This document shows, in pieces, positions 1 through 8,266 of a stretch of DNA of 51,842 bases. This DNA is from Holophagaceae bacterium. GTDB lineage: Bacteria; Acidobacteriota; Holophagae; Holophagales; Holophagaceae. The first letter of the stretch is position 1; every line of letters begins with the position of its first letter. Position numbers and translations under genes: made by a program. The DNA is taken from assembly GCA_025363715.1 (NCBI GenBank), contig JANYLR010000020.1:1-51842 (forward strand), read 5' to 3'. Under the pieces are notes generated by a model, which was not told the origin of the DNA, made no database searches, and saw only the letters and a list, made by a program, of their open reading frames with translations.

Positions 1-465
1 CAGGCCACGATCTTTGGCATCTACGACCACTGCACCTGCGAGTTGCTCGGCATCCATGCCGCCCTCGAAGCCAATCGGTTCGAGGCCATCGTGCCCCTCC
101 ACCAAGCCTGCCGGGCCAGCTTCGGCGGCGTGGGAAAGGCCATCGCTGCTGGTCTCAAGCTGCGCCACGACAATGGCAGCCAGTTCATCTCCAGGGCCTT
201 CCAGGCAGAGCTACGCTTCCTCGGCATGGACTCCAGTCCCTCCTTCGTCCGCGCCCCCGAAGGCAACGGCTGCATCGAGCGCTTCTGGCGCACCCTCAAG
301 GAACAGCTTCTCTGGCTCCGAAGCTTCGCCAACAGCGATGACCTCAACCAGGCCCTCCAGGAATTTCGCGATCTCTACAACCACCAGTGGCTCATCGAAC
401 GCCACAACCACCGGCCTCCCGCCCAGGTCCGTCAGGACCTCCTTGGCACCGGAGCCGCCGCGTGA
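1..465 (+). CDS. IS3-family transposase, integrase core (5' truncated by window edge)
   Basis: This is the C-terminal part of a DDE recombinase that cuts and joins IS ends. The frame is open from base 1 and ends in TGA at 463-465, giving about 154 residues of an rve-type integrase core. Visible landmarks are FGIYDHCTCE near the left edge, RHDNGSQF carrying the second catalytic Asp, and the PEGNGCIERFWRTLKE block carrying the catalytic Glu. The C-terminal YNHQWLIERHNHRPPAQVR stretch is typical of OrfB of IS3-type elements. Upstream sequence is missing, so the first catalytic Asp, start codon and any programmed frameshift cannot be seen. Whether the copy is intact is unknown. Confidence 0.85.
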   Translation, partial: QATIFGIYDHCTCELLGIHAALEANRFEAIVPLHQACRASFGGVGKAIAAGLKLRHDNGSQFISRAFQAELRFLGMDSSPSFVRAPEGNGCIERFWRTLKEQLLWLRSFANSDDLNQALQEFRDLYNHQWLIERHNHRPPAQVRQDLLGTGAAA

Positions 466-480
466 ATACACTCAACCATC

Positions 481-508
481 TGTCCAAGAAATACCGGGCG
501 GTTCACTA
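481..508 (+). repeat. Probable right terminal inverted repeat of the IS
   Basis: A 28-base stretch starting TGTCCAAGAAATACCGGG and ending GGTTCACTA follows the transposase stop by 15 bases. It resembles the right ends I remember for IS2-type elements, which also start with a TGTC block and end in a CA/TA dinucleotide. Coding similarity to PIN proteins resumes shortly downstream. The matching left repeat is outside the window, so this is an inference. Confidence 0.45.
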
Positions 509-681
509 ATGCCGCAAGGGGACGACTTCCCTTGAATGATCCGAATAGTTCTCAGATCAACGATTTGTGGATCGCAGCTACTGCTCGCACGTTTAAGTTG
601 CCTCTGCTTACACATGACACAGACTTTGAATGGATGGCAGAACACGGAGTATCCGCAGAAAGTTTTAAAGCCGGGCAGTGA
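509..681 (+). pseudogene. VapC-like PIN-domain toxin, C-terminal remnant
   Basis: Reading from about 535 in the same frame as the transposase gives about 48 residues ending in TGA at 679-681. They include NDLWIAATARTFKLPLLTHD and then TDFEWM, which match the last helix/strand unit of VapC-type PIN endoribonucleases. The conserved Asp of NDLWIAA and the Asp of HDTDF are two of the acidic metal-binding residues. The N-terminal two thirds, including the first Asp and the Glu, are missing and the IS end lies directly upstream. No VapB antitoxin gene is visible. The codons are AT-richer than those of neighbouring genes, in keeping with a transferred toxin-antitoxin locus that was later disrupted. 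Confidence 0.7.
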
Positions 682-1020
682 ATCGAAAGAAAATGCAAGA
701 CATAGCTAGGCACGTGGCGACATCAACTCTGCAGATGGACGACCGGGCTGAAATTAAGTCCATCACCCTTCCCTATCGGGTTGAATGTAGGAATGGTGGC
801 TGTCGAATGAGGGTCAGGCTCACGATCGACGGCGGTACGTTGTACGGGTTGACCTGGATCCACCCGCATCATCGTCACCCGTAGGGGCACATCACCCCCC
901 CATCGAACCACCCTCCCCCTCACCACCTTCCCTTGCCGCCCCACTCTCCCTTTGGCAGCATGGAGGATTGGATTCGATCGCGGTTCAGACAACGAAATCC
1001 GATTAGGAGAGACGCTCATC
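682..1020. other. AT-richer intergenic stretch without a convincing gene
   Basis: About 340 bases separate the PIN remnant from the GAPDH gene. The first 200 are visibly AT-richer than flanking genes. A 68-codon frame (GTG at 678 to 884) exists but I recognise nothing in it and it has no clear ribosome site. The last 120 bases become GC-rich and should hold the GAPDH promoter, but I cannot name -35 and -10 boxes with confidence. A TAGGAGA ribosome site lies at 1004-1010. Confidence 0.5.
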
Positions 1021-2463
1021 ATGAATAACGCAAAGCAGGATGTCTATCTCAAGGACTGGCAGGCCCAGGAAGCCATCGCCGAGCGGATGCTGCCGGTCCT
1101 CGGCAGCCTCTACCGGGACAAGAACATCGTGGTCACCGTGTACGGCCGCTCCCTGGTCAACAGCACGGCCATCGATATCCTCAAGGCCCATCGCTTCGCC
1201 CGGCAGATCCTCGACAACGAGCTGTCGGTGGTGGACTCCTGGCCCCTGCTGGAGGCGATCAGTCGGCTGGATCTGGCCCCGGCGCGCGTCGACCTGGGCA
1301 GGCTGACCTTCCACTTCGGCACCGAGGGCGGAGGCCTGTCCCCGGATGCCTATGTGCGCCGGGAGCTGGCCAGCGTGAACACCGGAGGCGGCCCCATCCT
1401 CGACGAGCCCCAGGACATCGTCCTCTACGGCTTCGGCCGCATCGGCCGCCTGCTGGCGCGCATCCTCATCGAAAAGGCCGGCAGCGGCGAAAAGTTCCGC
1501 CTCAAGGCCGCCGTGGTGCGCAAGGGCGCAGCGGACGACCTGCTCAAACGGGCCAGCCTGCTGCGCCGCGACTCGGTGCACGGCCCCTTCAATGGCATCA
1601 TCACCATCGATGAGGAGGAGAACGCCATCATCGCGAACGGGAACATGATTCGCATCATCTACGTGGACAGCCCCGAGAGCGTGGACTACACCCAGTACGG
1701 CATCCGCAACGCCATCCTCATCGATAACACCGGCAAGTGGCGCGACCGCGCCGGCCTGGGCCGCCATCTGCAGGCGCCGGGCATCGCCAAGGTCATCCTC
1801 ACCGCGCCGGGCAAGGGGGACATTCCCAACGTGGTGGCCGGCGTGAATCACGAATTGATCACAGCCGAAGAAAAGATCTTCTCGGCGGCGAGCTGCACCA
1901 CCAACGCCATCGTGCCGGTGCTCAAGGCCCTCCAGGAGCGCTACGGCATCCTGCACGGCCACATCGAGACCTGCCACTCCTACACCAACGACCAGAACCT
2001 CATCGACAACTACCACAAGGCTTCCCGCCGGGGCCGTAGCGCGGCCCTGAACATGGTCATCACCGAAACCGGCGCCGCCAAGGCGGTGGCCAAGGTCATC
2101 CCGGAACTGGGCGGCAAGCTGACGGGCAACGCCATTCGCGTACCGACCCCCAACGTGTCGCTGGCCATCCTCAACCTGGAGCTGGGCCAGGCGGTGACGG
2201 TGGCGGAGATCAACGGCTACCTGCGGGGCATGTCCCTGGAGTCGCCCCTCCAGAACCAGATCGACTACACCAACTCGCCGGAAGTGGTTTCCAGCGATTT
2301 CGTCGGTTCCCGCCACGCGGGCGTGGTGGATTCCCTGGCGACCATCGCCGAGGGCAGCCGCTGCGTGCTCTATGTCTGGTACGACAACGAATTCGGCTAC
2401 AGCTGCCAGGTGGTGAGGATGGTGCAGAAGATGGCCGGGATCGAGCTGCCGGCCCTGCCATAA
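1021..2463 (+). CDS. gap: Glyceraldehyde-3-phosphate dehydrogenase, long form
   Basis: Predicted to oxidise glyceraldehyde 3-phosphate with phosphate and NAD(P) to 1,3-bisphosphoglycerate in glycolysis or gluconeogenesis; cytosolic. The product is 480 residues, against about 335 for ordinary GapA, because an N-terminal extension of about 130 residues precedes the Rossmann motif GFGRIGR at 137-143. The catalytic cysteine is C292 in SCTTN, followed by HSYTNDQN and the C-terminal WYDNEFGYS signature. I know this long class mainly from proteobacteria. An in-frame start at 952 is possible, but ATG 1021 has TAGGAGA at 1004-1010 and begins the recognisable protein. The gene stands alone beside an IS-scarred, AT-richer region, so acquisition by transfer is plausible but not shown. 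Confidence 0.93.
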   Translation: MNNAKQDVYLKDWQAQEAIAERMLPVLGSLYRDKNIVVTVYGRSLVNSTAIDILKAHRFARQILDNELSVVDSWPLLEAISRLDLAPARVDLGRLTFHFGTEGGGLSPDAYVRRELASVNTGGGPILDEPQDIVLYGFGRIGRLLARILIEKAGSGEKFRLKAAVVRKGAADDLLKRASLLRRDSVHGPFNGIITIDEEENAIIANGNMIRIIYVDSPESVDYTQYGIRNAILIDNTGKWRDRAGLGRHLQAPGIAKVILTAPGKGDIPNVVAGVNHELITAEEKIFSAASCTTNAIVPVLKALQERYGILHGHIETCHSYTNDQNLIDNYHKASRRGRSAALNMVITETGAAKAVAKVIPELGGKLTGNAIRVPTPNVSLAILNLELGQAVTVAEINGYLRGMSLESPLQNQIDYTNSPEVVSSDFVGSRHAGVVDSLATIAEGSRCVLYVWYDNEFGYSCQVVRMVQKMAGIELPALP

Positions 2464-2635
2464 CCGGCACATCTTTTGAGACGCGCCGGGCCGATTCCCG
2501 CGGGGGCCCCATGTCTGGTGGAATTGAAAAGGCAGGAACGCGAAGGGCCGTCACGCCACTGGGGTGAGGTGCAGGGTGGTGCCCATTCTCCCGAATGGTA
2601 GACAATGATCCCATCCCGGCCCCACGGAGGAGATC

Positions 2636-3208
2636 ATGGCGAAATCACCATTCGAGGCCCACTGGATCCAGGCCGGAGCCGACATCTTCCAGTGGGGTCG
2701 CAAGGCGGCCTACTGGAAGGGCAAGAAGGGCTGGTGGGCCTCCCGCCAGGACTTCGAGGGCATCAAGGGTCCCTTCCGCAGCCCGGGCTCAGCCCAGAAG
2801 TGGGCCGAGGAGCCCTTCCGGGAACAGCACCGGGCGGCTCAGCAGAAGCTCCGCGACGAAGCCCAGCAGGCGCTGGCGGCCCGGAAGGCGAAGCTGGCCG
2901 CCCAGAAGGCGCAGGCCCTGGTGCTGGTTGAGGCGCGCGAGGCCAAGGACCTCCACACCTGGCGCGGCCTTCCAGCGGAAGCGCGCAAGGTCCAGCCGGG
3001 CCAAGTCTGGGCCATGAAGGATCCACGCTTCGAGCAGCACCAAATCCTGGTGGTCGAGGTCAAGAAGACGATCGCCGTGGTCCACGCCAGGGACTCGAGG
3101 GCCACCCCATGGAAGGGACTGACCCGCGAACCCCGCACCCTCAGCCACCTGCCTCGCCTCTATCGGCTGGCGGGGACGGCCAAGGTCCCCGGCCTCCCCA
3201 GGGGCTAG
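2636..3208 (+). CDS. Hypothetical protein, Trp-rich N terminus
   Basis: I do not recognise this 190-residue protein. The start at 2636 follows a strong GGAGGAG site at 2626-2632. No signal peptide or membrane segment is visible, so it is probably cytosolic. The N-terminal 50 residues contain repeated Trp and aromatic residues (WIQAG, FQWGRKAAYWKGKKGWW). Residues of about 60-105 form a charged Ala/Lys/Gln-rich stretch likely to be a long helix or coiled coil. The C-terminal part (about 115-180) alternates hydrophobic and charged residues, as in a small beta-rich domain (QHQILVVEVKKTIAVVHA). It stands alone between GAPDH and the HD protein, with more than 150 bases of non-coding DNA on each side. 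Confidence 0.75.
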   Translation: MAKSPFEAHWIQAGADIFQWGRKAAYWKGKKGWWASRQDFEGIKGPFRSPGSAQKWAEEPFREQHRAAQQKLRDEAQQALAARKAKLAAQKAQALVLVEAREAKDLHTWRGLPAEARKVQPGQVWAMKDPRFEQHQILVVEVKKTIAVVHARDSRATPWKGLTREPRTLSHLPRLYRLAGTAKVPGLPRG

Positions 3209-3379
3209 ACCCCGCCGGTTCCGCAAGGAGACGGGATTCTCGCCCACGGTCTGACGGCGGCCGATGCTGGGCGTGGCCTGGAAGGGCTGAGCTCGGAAGG
3301 ACGGTTGGGCCCCCGCTCCGGAGGAACCCTCCCCCTGCAACCCCAATGGGATTACGCTTCCCTTGAGTCGAGGGAAGCC

Positions 3380-4606
3380 ATGACCATCCAGGCGGATCTC
3401 CGGCATGTGATCTATGCCCTGTCGGACGCCCTGGACCTGGTGGGCGTGGATGACATTGGCCACGGCAAGCGGGTCGGCATCATGGCCTACGAATGCGGAA
3501 GGCGGAAGGGGCTGACCGGGCCAGACCTCACCTTCCTGTTTGATCTGGGGATCCTGCATGACATCGGGGTCTCCTCCACCCAGATCCACCGACGGATCGT
3601 CGGAGAATTCGCCTGGGCGGGCACGGGTCCCCATTGCGACCTCGGCGCTACCCTGTTGCAGGAATTCAAGCCCCTGGCGCCCCTGGCCCTGCCCGTGCGC
3701 CATCACCACACCCCCTGGGAGGAGCTCATCACCCTGGGGCTTGGGCCAGACATTACCTGGCAGGCCAATCTGATCTGCCTCACGGACCGCGTCGACGCCA
3801 GGCTGATGGTCCATGCGGCCCATGATGCGACTCTGGCCCACGTCGAGGAAATCCGGACAGAGATCCGTGACCATGCCGGGACCATGTTCGCCCCCGACCT
3901 GGTGAACCTGTTTCTGGAGACGTCCCGGTCCGAGTCTTTCTGGCTGATGCTGGAGCCCCGTTCCATCCAGTCCTTCATCCAGGACATGCTCAGCCAGGGG
4001 CCGCAATACCTCGCTTCGATGGGGGATCTTCGACAGCTGGCGCTGATTTTCTCCCGGATCGTGGACGCCAAGAGCCCCTTCACGGCGGTGCACTCCCTTG
4101 GCGTGGCCGGACTCGCCCGGCTGCTGGCCCGCAAGCTGGGGCTCGACGATGGCAGCTGCGCCAAGATCGAGATCGCCGGGCTTCTGCATGACGTCGGCAA
4201 GCTCCGGGTCCCAGACGACATCCTGGACAAACCCGGCCGACTGGACGCCCAGGAACGGCTGGTCATCAACACCCACAGCTTCGAGACCTACCAGATCCTG
4301 CGGAACATCAAGGGCTTCGAGGAAATCACCCCCTGGGCCGCCTACCATCACGAAGAGCTGGGCGGCGGCGGGTACCCCTTCCGGCTGGACGCCACCTCCC
4401 TCCCCATCGAAGCCCGCCTGCTGCGGGTCGCGGATATCTTCCAGGCCATGGTCCAGGATCGGCCCTACCGGAAGGGCCTGGACCGGGAGCAGACCCTCAC
4501 GTTCATGGAGGACCTCGTGCGCCAGGGACGGATGGAACCCGAGTTTGTGGACCTAGCGGCCTCCTGCGGCGAGGAGGCCATGGTGGCCGCCCGAGGTGGG
4601 CACTAG
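3380..4606 (+). CDS. Tandem HD / HD-GYP-like phosphohydrolase
   Basis: A 408-residue soluble protein with two HD units. The first carries GHGKRV and LHDIGVSS (about 34-65). The second is a complete HD-GYP-type core, with HS at the helix start, LHDVGKLRVP (H270, D271), HHEELGGGGYPF and RLLRVADIFQAMVQDRPYRKG. HD-GYP proteins usually hydrolyse cyclic di-GMP. Here the usual HHExxDGxGYP reads HHEELGGGGYP, so the Asp is replaced by Gly, while GYP and the metal-binding His/Asp residues remain. ATG 3380 is chosen over earlier in-frame starts because AGGGAAG precedes it and the upstream residues look like read-through. The hybrid kinase gene follows 155 bases downstream, so a shared signalling role is possible. 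Confidence 0.85.
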   Translation: MTIQADLRHVIYALSDALDLVGVDDIGHGKRVGIMAYECGRRKGLTGPDLTFLFDLGILHDIGVSSTQIHRRIVGEFAWAGTGPHCDLGATLLQEFKPLAPLALPVRHHHTPWEELITLGLGPDITWQANLICLTDRVDARLMVHAAHDATLAHVEEIRTEIRDHAGTMFAPDLVNLFLETSRSESFWLMLEPRSIQSFIQDMLSQGPQYLASMGDLRQLALIFSRIVDAKSPFTAVHSLGVAGLARLLARKLGLDDGSCAKIEIAGLLHDVGKLRVPDDILDKPGRLDAQERLVINTHSFETYQILRNIKGFEEITPWAAYHHEELGGGGYPFRLDATSLPIEARLLRVADIFQAMVQDRPYRKGLDREQTLTFMEDLVRQGRMEPEFVDLAASCGEEAMVAARGGH

Positions 4607-4761
4607 GAAACCCCCAGAGTCGTACATTTGTGCATGCAGGAAGCCCTCGCAGTCAGATCTGTTGGCTGTTTAGGTTTCCCTGCCCGGGGTCGATGAGCTT
4701 TCCACGGAGGCCCAGGTCCTCTGTTACGTAAGGGGTTGGTGGTGGTGGAAAGCTGGATGTC

Positions 4762-6555
4762 ATGAGGGGCAAGGGAGATCTGCTGGACCTCCTGGTCCCG
4801 CCTTCAGCCCGCGAGGAACCCCGGCGCCGGCTCCGCCACCGGGGCATCGCCAAGTCCTTGCTGTCCATCTCCGGCGTGGTCACGGGCCTGTTCCTGATCT
4901 ACGTCCTGGTGCGCCCCGAACTCACCCTGCAGGAGGCCCTGCTCTTTTCGGCCGGCATTTGGGCGCCAGCCCTGGGGGCACTGTTCGTGCGCTTCACAGG
5001 CCAGATCGGACTGGGCCTCTTCCTCACCAACACCGCGGGCATCGCCATCGTCGCCTTCTGGTGCGCGGTCACCGGCGGCATCACATCCGTGGCCCTGCCC
5101 TGGTTCCTCCCAAACCTCTTTCTGTTGAGCACCTTTGGCAGCCGGCGCATGCTGGTCGCCACCGCCGGTGTGCTCCTGGCGGTCCTGACCAGCCTGTTCC
5201 TGGCCACCAGCCGGGGCTGGCTGCCCCCGAATCAGATCCCGGCCTCGCTGACCGCTGAGTTCACGTTCCTCTCTCTCTTCTCCAGCGTGGCCGTGGTCGT
5301 GGTCGCCGCCTTCGCCGCCACCGGGGAGCGCGAGAAATCGAAGCGCCTGCTCTTCGAGGCCAAGGACGCCGCGGAAGCCGCCAACCGCGCCAAGACGGCC
5401 TTCCTGGCCGCCATGAGCCACGAGCTGCGGACGCCCCTGAACGCGGTGCTGCTGTCGGCGGACCTACTCAAGGAAGATCAGGAATCGCCCCTGAGTGCCG
5501 GACAGGCCCACCTGGTGGAGCAACTCCGCCTCGGCGGGGAGCTGCTGCTGGGGCTCGTCGACCAGGTGCTGGAACTCAGCAGCATCGAGGCCGGCAAGCT
5601 TGCCCTGAAGCTGGTGGAGACACCACTCTCCGAGGCGGTGGCCGGCGCCCTCAATGTCGTCCTGCCCCTGGCCACCCGCCGGCAGGTCCAGATCGAATTC
5701 GACCTCGCGACCTTCGCGGAGTACCAGGTGTGGGCCGATCCCCTCCACCTGAAATCCGTCCTGATTAACCTCCTATCCAATGCCGTGAAGTACAACCACC
5801 CGGAGGGTCGGGTCTTCATCGATGCCCAACGGACCCCTGACGGCCGGGTGAGGATCGAGATCCGGGATACCGGGACCGGGATCCCCGAACACTTCCGGGA
5901 GGCCGCCTTCCAGCCCTTCAACCGGCTCGGCGCGGAAGGCACCCATATCGAAGGCACCGGCCTGGGCCTTGCCATCACCGAGCACCTCGTGCGGATGATG
6001 TCGGGGAGCCTGGGCTTCGAAAGCGTTCCAGGACAGGGCAGCACCTTCTGGGTGGAGCTCCCCGCCCTCCGACGGCCACCTGGGGCAGGCGTCGACGACC
6101 TGCCCGCGGCCCTGGACGCCGAAACGGGCCAGCCCCAGGCGCCCTCGTTCCCCGGCAGATCCCTGGATGTGCTCGTCGTCGAGGATCATCCGATCAACCA
6201 GCAGCTGCTGCGCCAATCCCTGGAGCGGCGGAACCACCGGGTGACGGTGGTATCCAACGGGGCCGAGGCCCTCATGGCCCTGGGTGATGCGACTGATTCG
6301 CCCCACTTCGACGTCATCCTCATGGACGTCCTGATGCCGGTCATGGACGGCCTGGAGGCCACCCGCCGCATCCGACAACAGGAGGCCGGCCGTGGCCGAC
6401 ACATTCCCATCGTGGCCGTGACCGCCTGCGCCCTGGATACGGACCGCCAAGCCTGCCTCGAGGCGGGGATGGACGAGTACCTGGCGAAGCCCGTCAAGCT
6501 CCAGGACCTCTTCAGGATCCTGGCCCGTATCGGGGCCACAGGGAGACCGGCCTAG
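4762..6555 (+). CDS. Membrane-bound hybrid sensor histidine kinase with C-terminal receiver
   Basis: Predicted to autophosphorylate in response to an unknown signal and pass phosphate to its own receiver. The 597-residue protein begins with a charged tail, then five or six hydrophobic segments between about 32 and 187 with almost no periplasmic domain. A short linker leads to the dimerisation helix MSHELRTPLN with phospho-acceptor His near 220. Next come the ATPase N box (NLLSNAVKYN), the G1 box (DTGTGIP) and the G2 box (GTGLGL). The C-terminal receiver (about 470-590) has VVEDHPIN, acceptor Asp near 523 in LMDVLMPVMDG and LAKPVK. It has no Hpt domain; the nearest Hpt gene in the window is a lone one at 51290. 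The signal cannot be named. Confidence 0.93.
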   Translation: MRGKGDLLDLLVPPSAREEPRRRLRHRGIAKSLLSISGVVTGLFLIYVLVRPELTLQEALLFSAGIWAPALGALFVRFTGQIGLGLFLTNTAGIAIVAFWCAVTGGITSVALPWFLPNLFLLSTFGSRRMLVATAGVLLAVLTSLFLATSRGWLPPNQIPASLTAEFTFLSLFSSVAVVVVAAFAATGEREKSKRLLFEAKDAAEAANRAKTAFLAAMSHELRTPLNAVLLSADLLKEDQESPLSAGQAHLVEQLRLGGELLLGLVDQVLELSSIEAGKLALKLVETPLSEAVAGALNVVLPLATRRQVQIEFDLATFAEYQVWADPLHLKSVLINLLSNAVKYNHPEGRVFIDAQRTPDGRVRIEIRDTGTGIPEHFREAAFQPFNRLGAEGTHIEGTGLGLAITEHLVRMMSGSLGFESVPGQGSTFWVELPALRRPPGAGVDDLPAALDAETGQPQAPSFPGRSLDVLVVEDHPINQQLLRQSLERRNHRVTVVSNGAEALMALGDATDSPHFDVILMDVLMPVMDGLEATRRIRQQEAGRGRHIPIVAVTACALDTDRQACLEAGMDEYLAKPVKLQDLFRILARIGATGRPA

Positions 6556-6823
6556 ACGGATCAGTACCTGGGTACCCATTACATTTCGTCAACCCAACCC
6601 CGGAAAACACTGTAGATTGTCCTCAATCCAGTGCAATTCATCACCTTTCGATCCCCTTGCACTCGCACTGTACCGTTCCTGCGGCTAGAGTCATGTCGTC
6701 CTGATTTTCGGCTTTCGACCACGCCAACGCAGCCTCGGGACGGGACCTGCGCCGTGTCTTTCCAGATCATCCTGAACCGGGCCTCAGCCCAAACCCTTCC
6801 GCCACCTTCCTCCCGGAGGAACC

Positions 6824-8173
6824 ATGAGCCAGTACGTCAACGAAGTCCTTGAGAGCCTACAGAAGAAGGCCCCCTGGGAAAGCCTCTTCATCCAGGCGGC
6901 CACGGAGATCCTGCATTCCCTGGGCCCGGTCCTCGAGAAGGAACCCAAGTACAAGAAGCACGCCATTCTTGAGCGGCTGGTGGAGCCCGAGCGCGCCATC
7001 GGCTTCCGCGTGCCCTGGGTCGATGACAAGGGCCAGATCCGCGTCAATCCAGGCTGGCGCGTCCAGTTCAACAGCGCCATCGGCCCCTACAAGGGCGGCA
7101 TCCGCTTCCACCCCAACGTCACCCTCGACACCCTGAAGTTCCTGGGCTTTGAGCAGATCTTCAAGAACAGCCTCACGGGCCTGCCCATGGGCGGCGGCAA
7201 GGGCGGCTCCAACTTCGATCCCAACGGCAAGTCCGACGCCGAGATCATGCGTTTCTGCCAGTCCTTCATGATGGAGCTCTTCCGCCACATCGGACCCAAC
7301 ACGGACGTGCCCGCCGGCGACATCGGCGTGGGCGGCCGCGAAGTGGGCTACCTGTTCGGCATGTACAAGAAGCTCGCCAACGAGTTCACCGGCGTGCTCA
7401 CGGGCAAGGGTCAGTACTGGGGCGGCAGCCTCGTGCGTCCCGAGGCCACGGGCTTCGGCGTCGTCTACTTCGCGGAAGAGATGCTGAAGACCAAGGGCGA
7501 CAGCATGAAGGGCAAGAAGGTCGCCGTGTCCGGTTTCGGCAACGTGGCCTGGGGCGCCGTCACCAAGGCCACCCAGCTGGGCGCCAAGGTCGTGACCATC
7601 TCCGGCCCCGATGGCTACATCTACGACATGGATGGCATCTCTGGCGAGAAGATCGTACACATGGAGGAGATGCTCCGCATCGACCGCATGGCCGTGGCCC
7701 CCTACGTCGAGAAGTACAAGAACGCCCAGTTCCACGCGGGCAAGCGCCCCTGGGAACAGGCCGTGGACGTGGCCCTGCCCTGCGCCATCCAGAACGAGCT
7801 GAACCTGGACGAGGCCAAGATCCTGCTGGCCAACGGCTGCAAGGCCGTGGTGGAGGGCGCCAACATGCCCAGCACCCTGGACGCGGTGGAGTTCTTCCAG
7901 GCCAACTCGGACAAGATCCTCTACGCCCCTGGCAAGGCTTCCAACGCCGGCGGCGTGGCCACCTCAGGCCTGGAGATGTCCCAGAACTCCATGCGCCTGG
8001 GCTGGACCGCCGAAGAAGTGGATGCCCGCCTGCACCAGATCATGATCAATATCCACAAGTCCTGCGTGGATGCCGCCTCCCGCTTCGGCACCCCCGGCAA
8101 CTACGTGAACGGCGCGAACATCGCCGGTTTCCTCAAAGTGGCCGACTCCATGATCGATCAGGGGCTCGTGTAA
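6824..8173 (+). CDS. gdhA: Glutamate dehydrogenase, hexameric NADP-type
   Basis: Catalyses reversible amination of 2-oxoglutarate to glutamate; cytosolic nitrogen assimilation. The 449-residue length matches the small hexameric class typified by E. coli GdhA. Substrate and catalytic residues are visible: K90 in GPYKGGIRFHP, K126 in MGGGKGGS and D166 in VPAGDIGVGG. The nucleotide-binding loop follows as VSGFGNVAWG. The NADP preference is inferred from family resemblance. A CGGAGGA ribosome site sits just before the ATG. The 268-base upstream region (6556-6823) has no gene and presumably holds the promoter, and a strong terminator lies 18 bases after the stop, so this looks like a single-gene unit. 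Confidence 0.96.
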   Translation: MSQYVNEVLESLQKKAPWESLFIQAATEILHSLGPVLEKEPKYKKHAILERLVEPERAIGFRVPWVDDKGQIRVNPGWRVQFNSAIGPYKGGIRFHPNVTLDTLKFLGFEQIFKNSLTGLPMGGGKGGSNFDPNGKSDAEIMRFCQSFMMELFRHIGPNTDVPAGDIGVGGREVGYLFGMYKKLANEFTGVLTGKGQYWGGSLVRPEATGFGVVYFAEEMLKTKGDSMKGKKVAVSGFGNVAWGAVTKATQLGAKVVTISGPDGYIYDMDGISGEKIVHMEEMLRIDRMAVAPYVEKYKNAQFHAGKRPWEQAVDVALPCAIQNELNLDEAKILLANGCKAVVEGANMPSTLDAVEFFQANSDKILYAPGKASNAGGVATSGLEMSQNSMRLGWTAEEVDARLHQIMINIHKSCVDAASRFGTPGNYVNGANIAGFLKVADSMIDQGLV

Positions 8174-8191
8174 CCTCCAGTCTTTCGCTAA

Positions 8192-8229
8192 CGCAGAAAA
8201 GGGGGCCGCATGCGGCCCCCTTTTCTGCG
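8192..8229. terminator. Intrinsic terminator after gdhA (perfect 19-bp inverted repeat)
   Basis: CGCAGAAAAGGGGGCCGCA (8192-8210) is followed directly by its exact reverse complement (8211-8229). The arms contain an A run on the left and a T run on the right, so the hairpin GGGGGCCGC/GCGGCCCCC is followed by TTTT in either direction. It could therefore stop transcripts from both sides. It separates gdhA from the following gene, whose ATG lies only 37 bases downstream. Confidence 0.85.
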
Positions 8230-8266
8230 CAGGCCAGTAAACTGCCGGGGAGACGAGGCTTCCACG

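Larger units (their letters stand above)
1..508 (+). mobile_element. IS3-family insertion sequence, right-hand part
   Basis: The visible piece consists of the 3' part of an IS3-type transposase gene followed by a short tail that looks like a right terminal repeat. The left end, any OrfA and the left inverted repeat lie outside the window. The element abuts the remnant of a PIN-domain gene, so it probably inserted into or next to a toxin gene. The right boundary at about 508 is inferred from resemblance to IS2-group right ends and from resumption of PIN coding sequence downstream. No target duplication can be checked because the left flank is missing. Confidence 0.7.

Noticed and set aside
678..884. 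68-codon frame after the PIN remnant
   Set aside because: It starts at a GTG overlapping the remnant's stop, but there is no ribosome site and no recognisable similarity; it is kept only as a note in the intergenic entry.
1003..2472. 489-codon open frame opposite the GAPDH gene
   Set aside because: Antisense shadow of a clearly identified gene; the product shows no recognisable motif.
6556..6823. Sigma-70 promoter boxes upstream of gdhA
   Set aside because: A TTGCAC near 6657 exists but no -10 box lies at a fitting distance, so no promoter was called.
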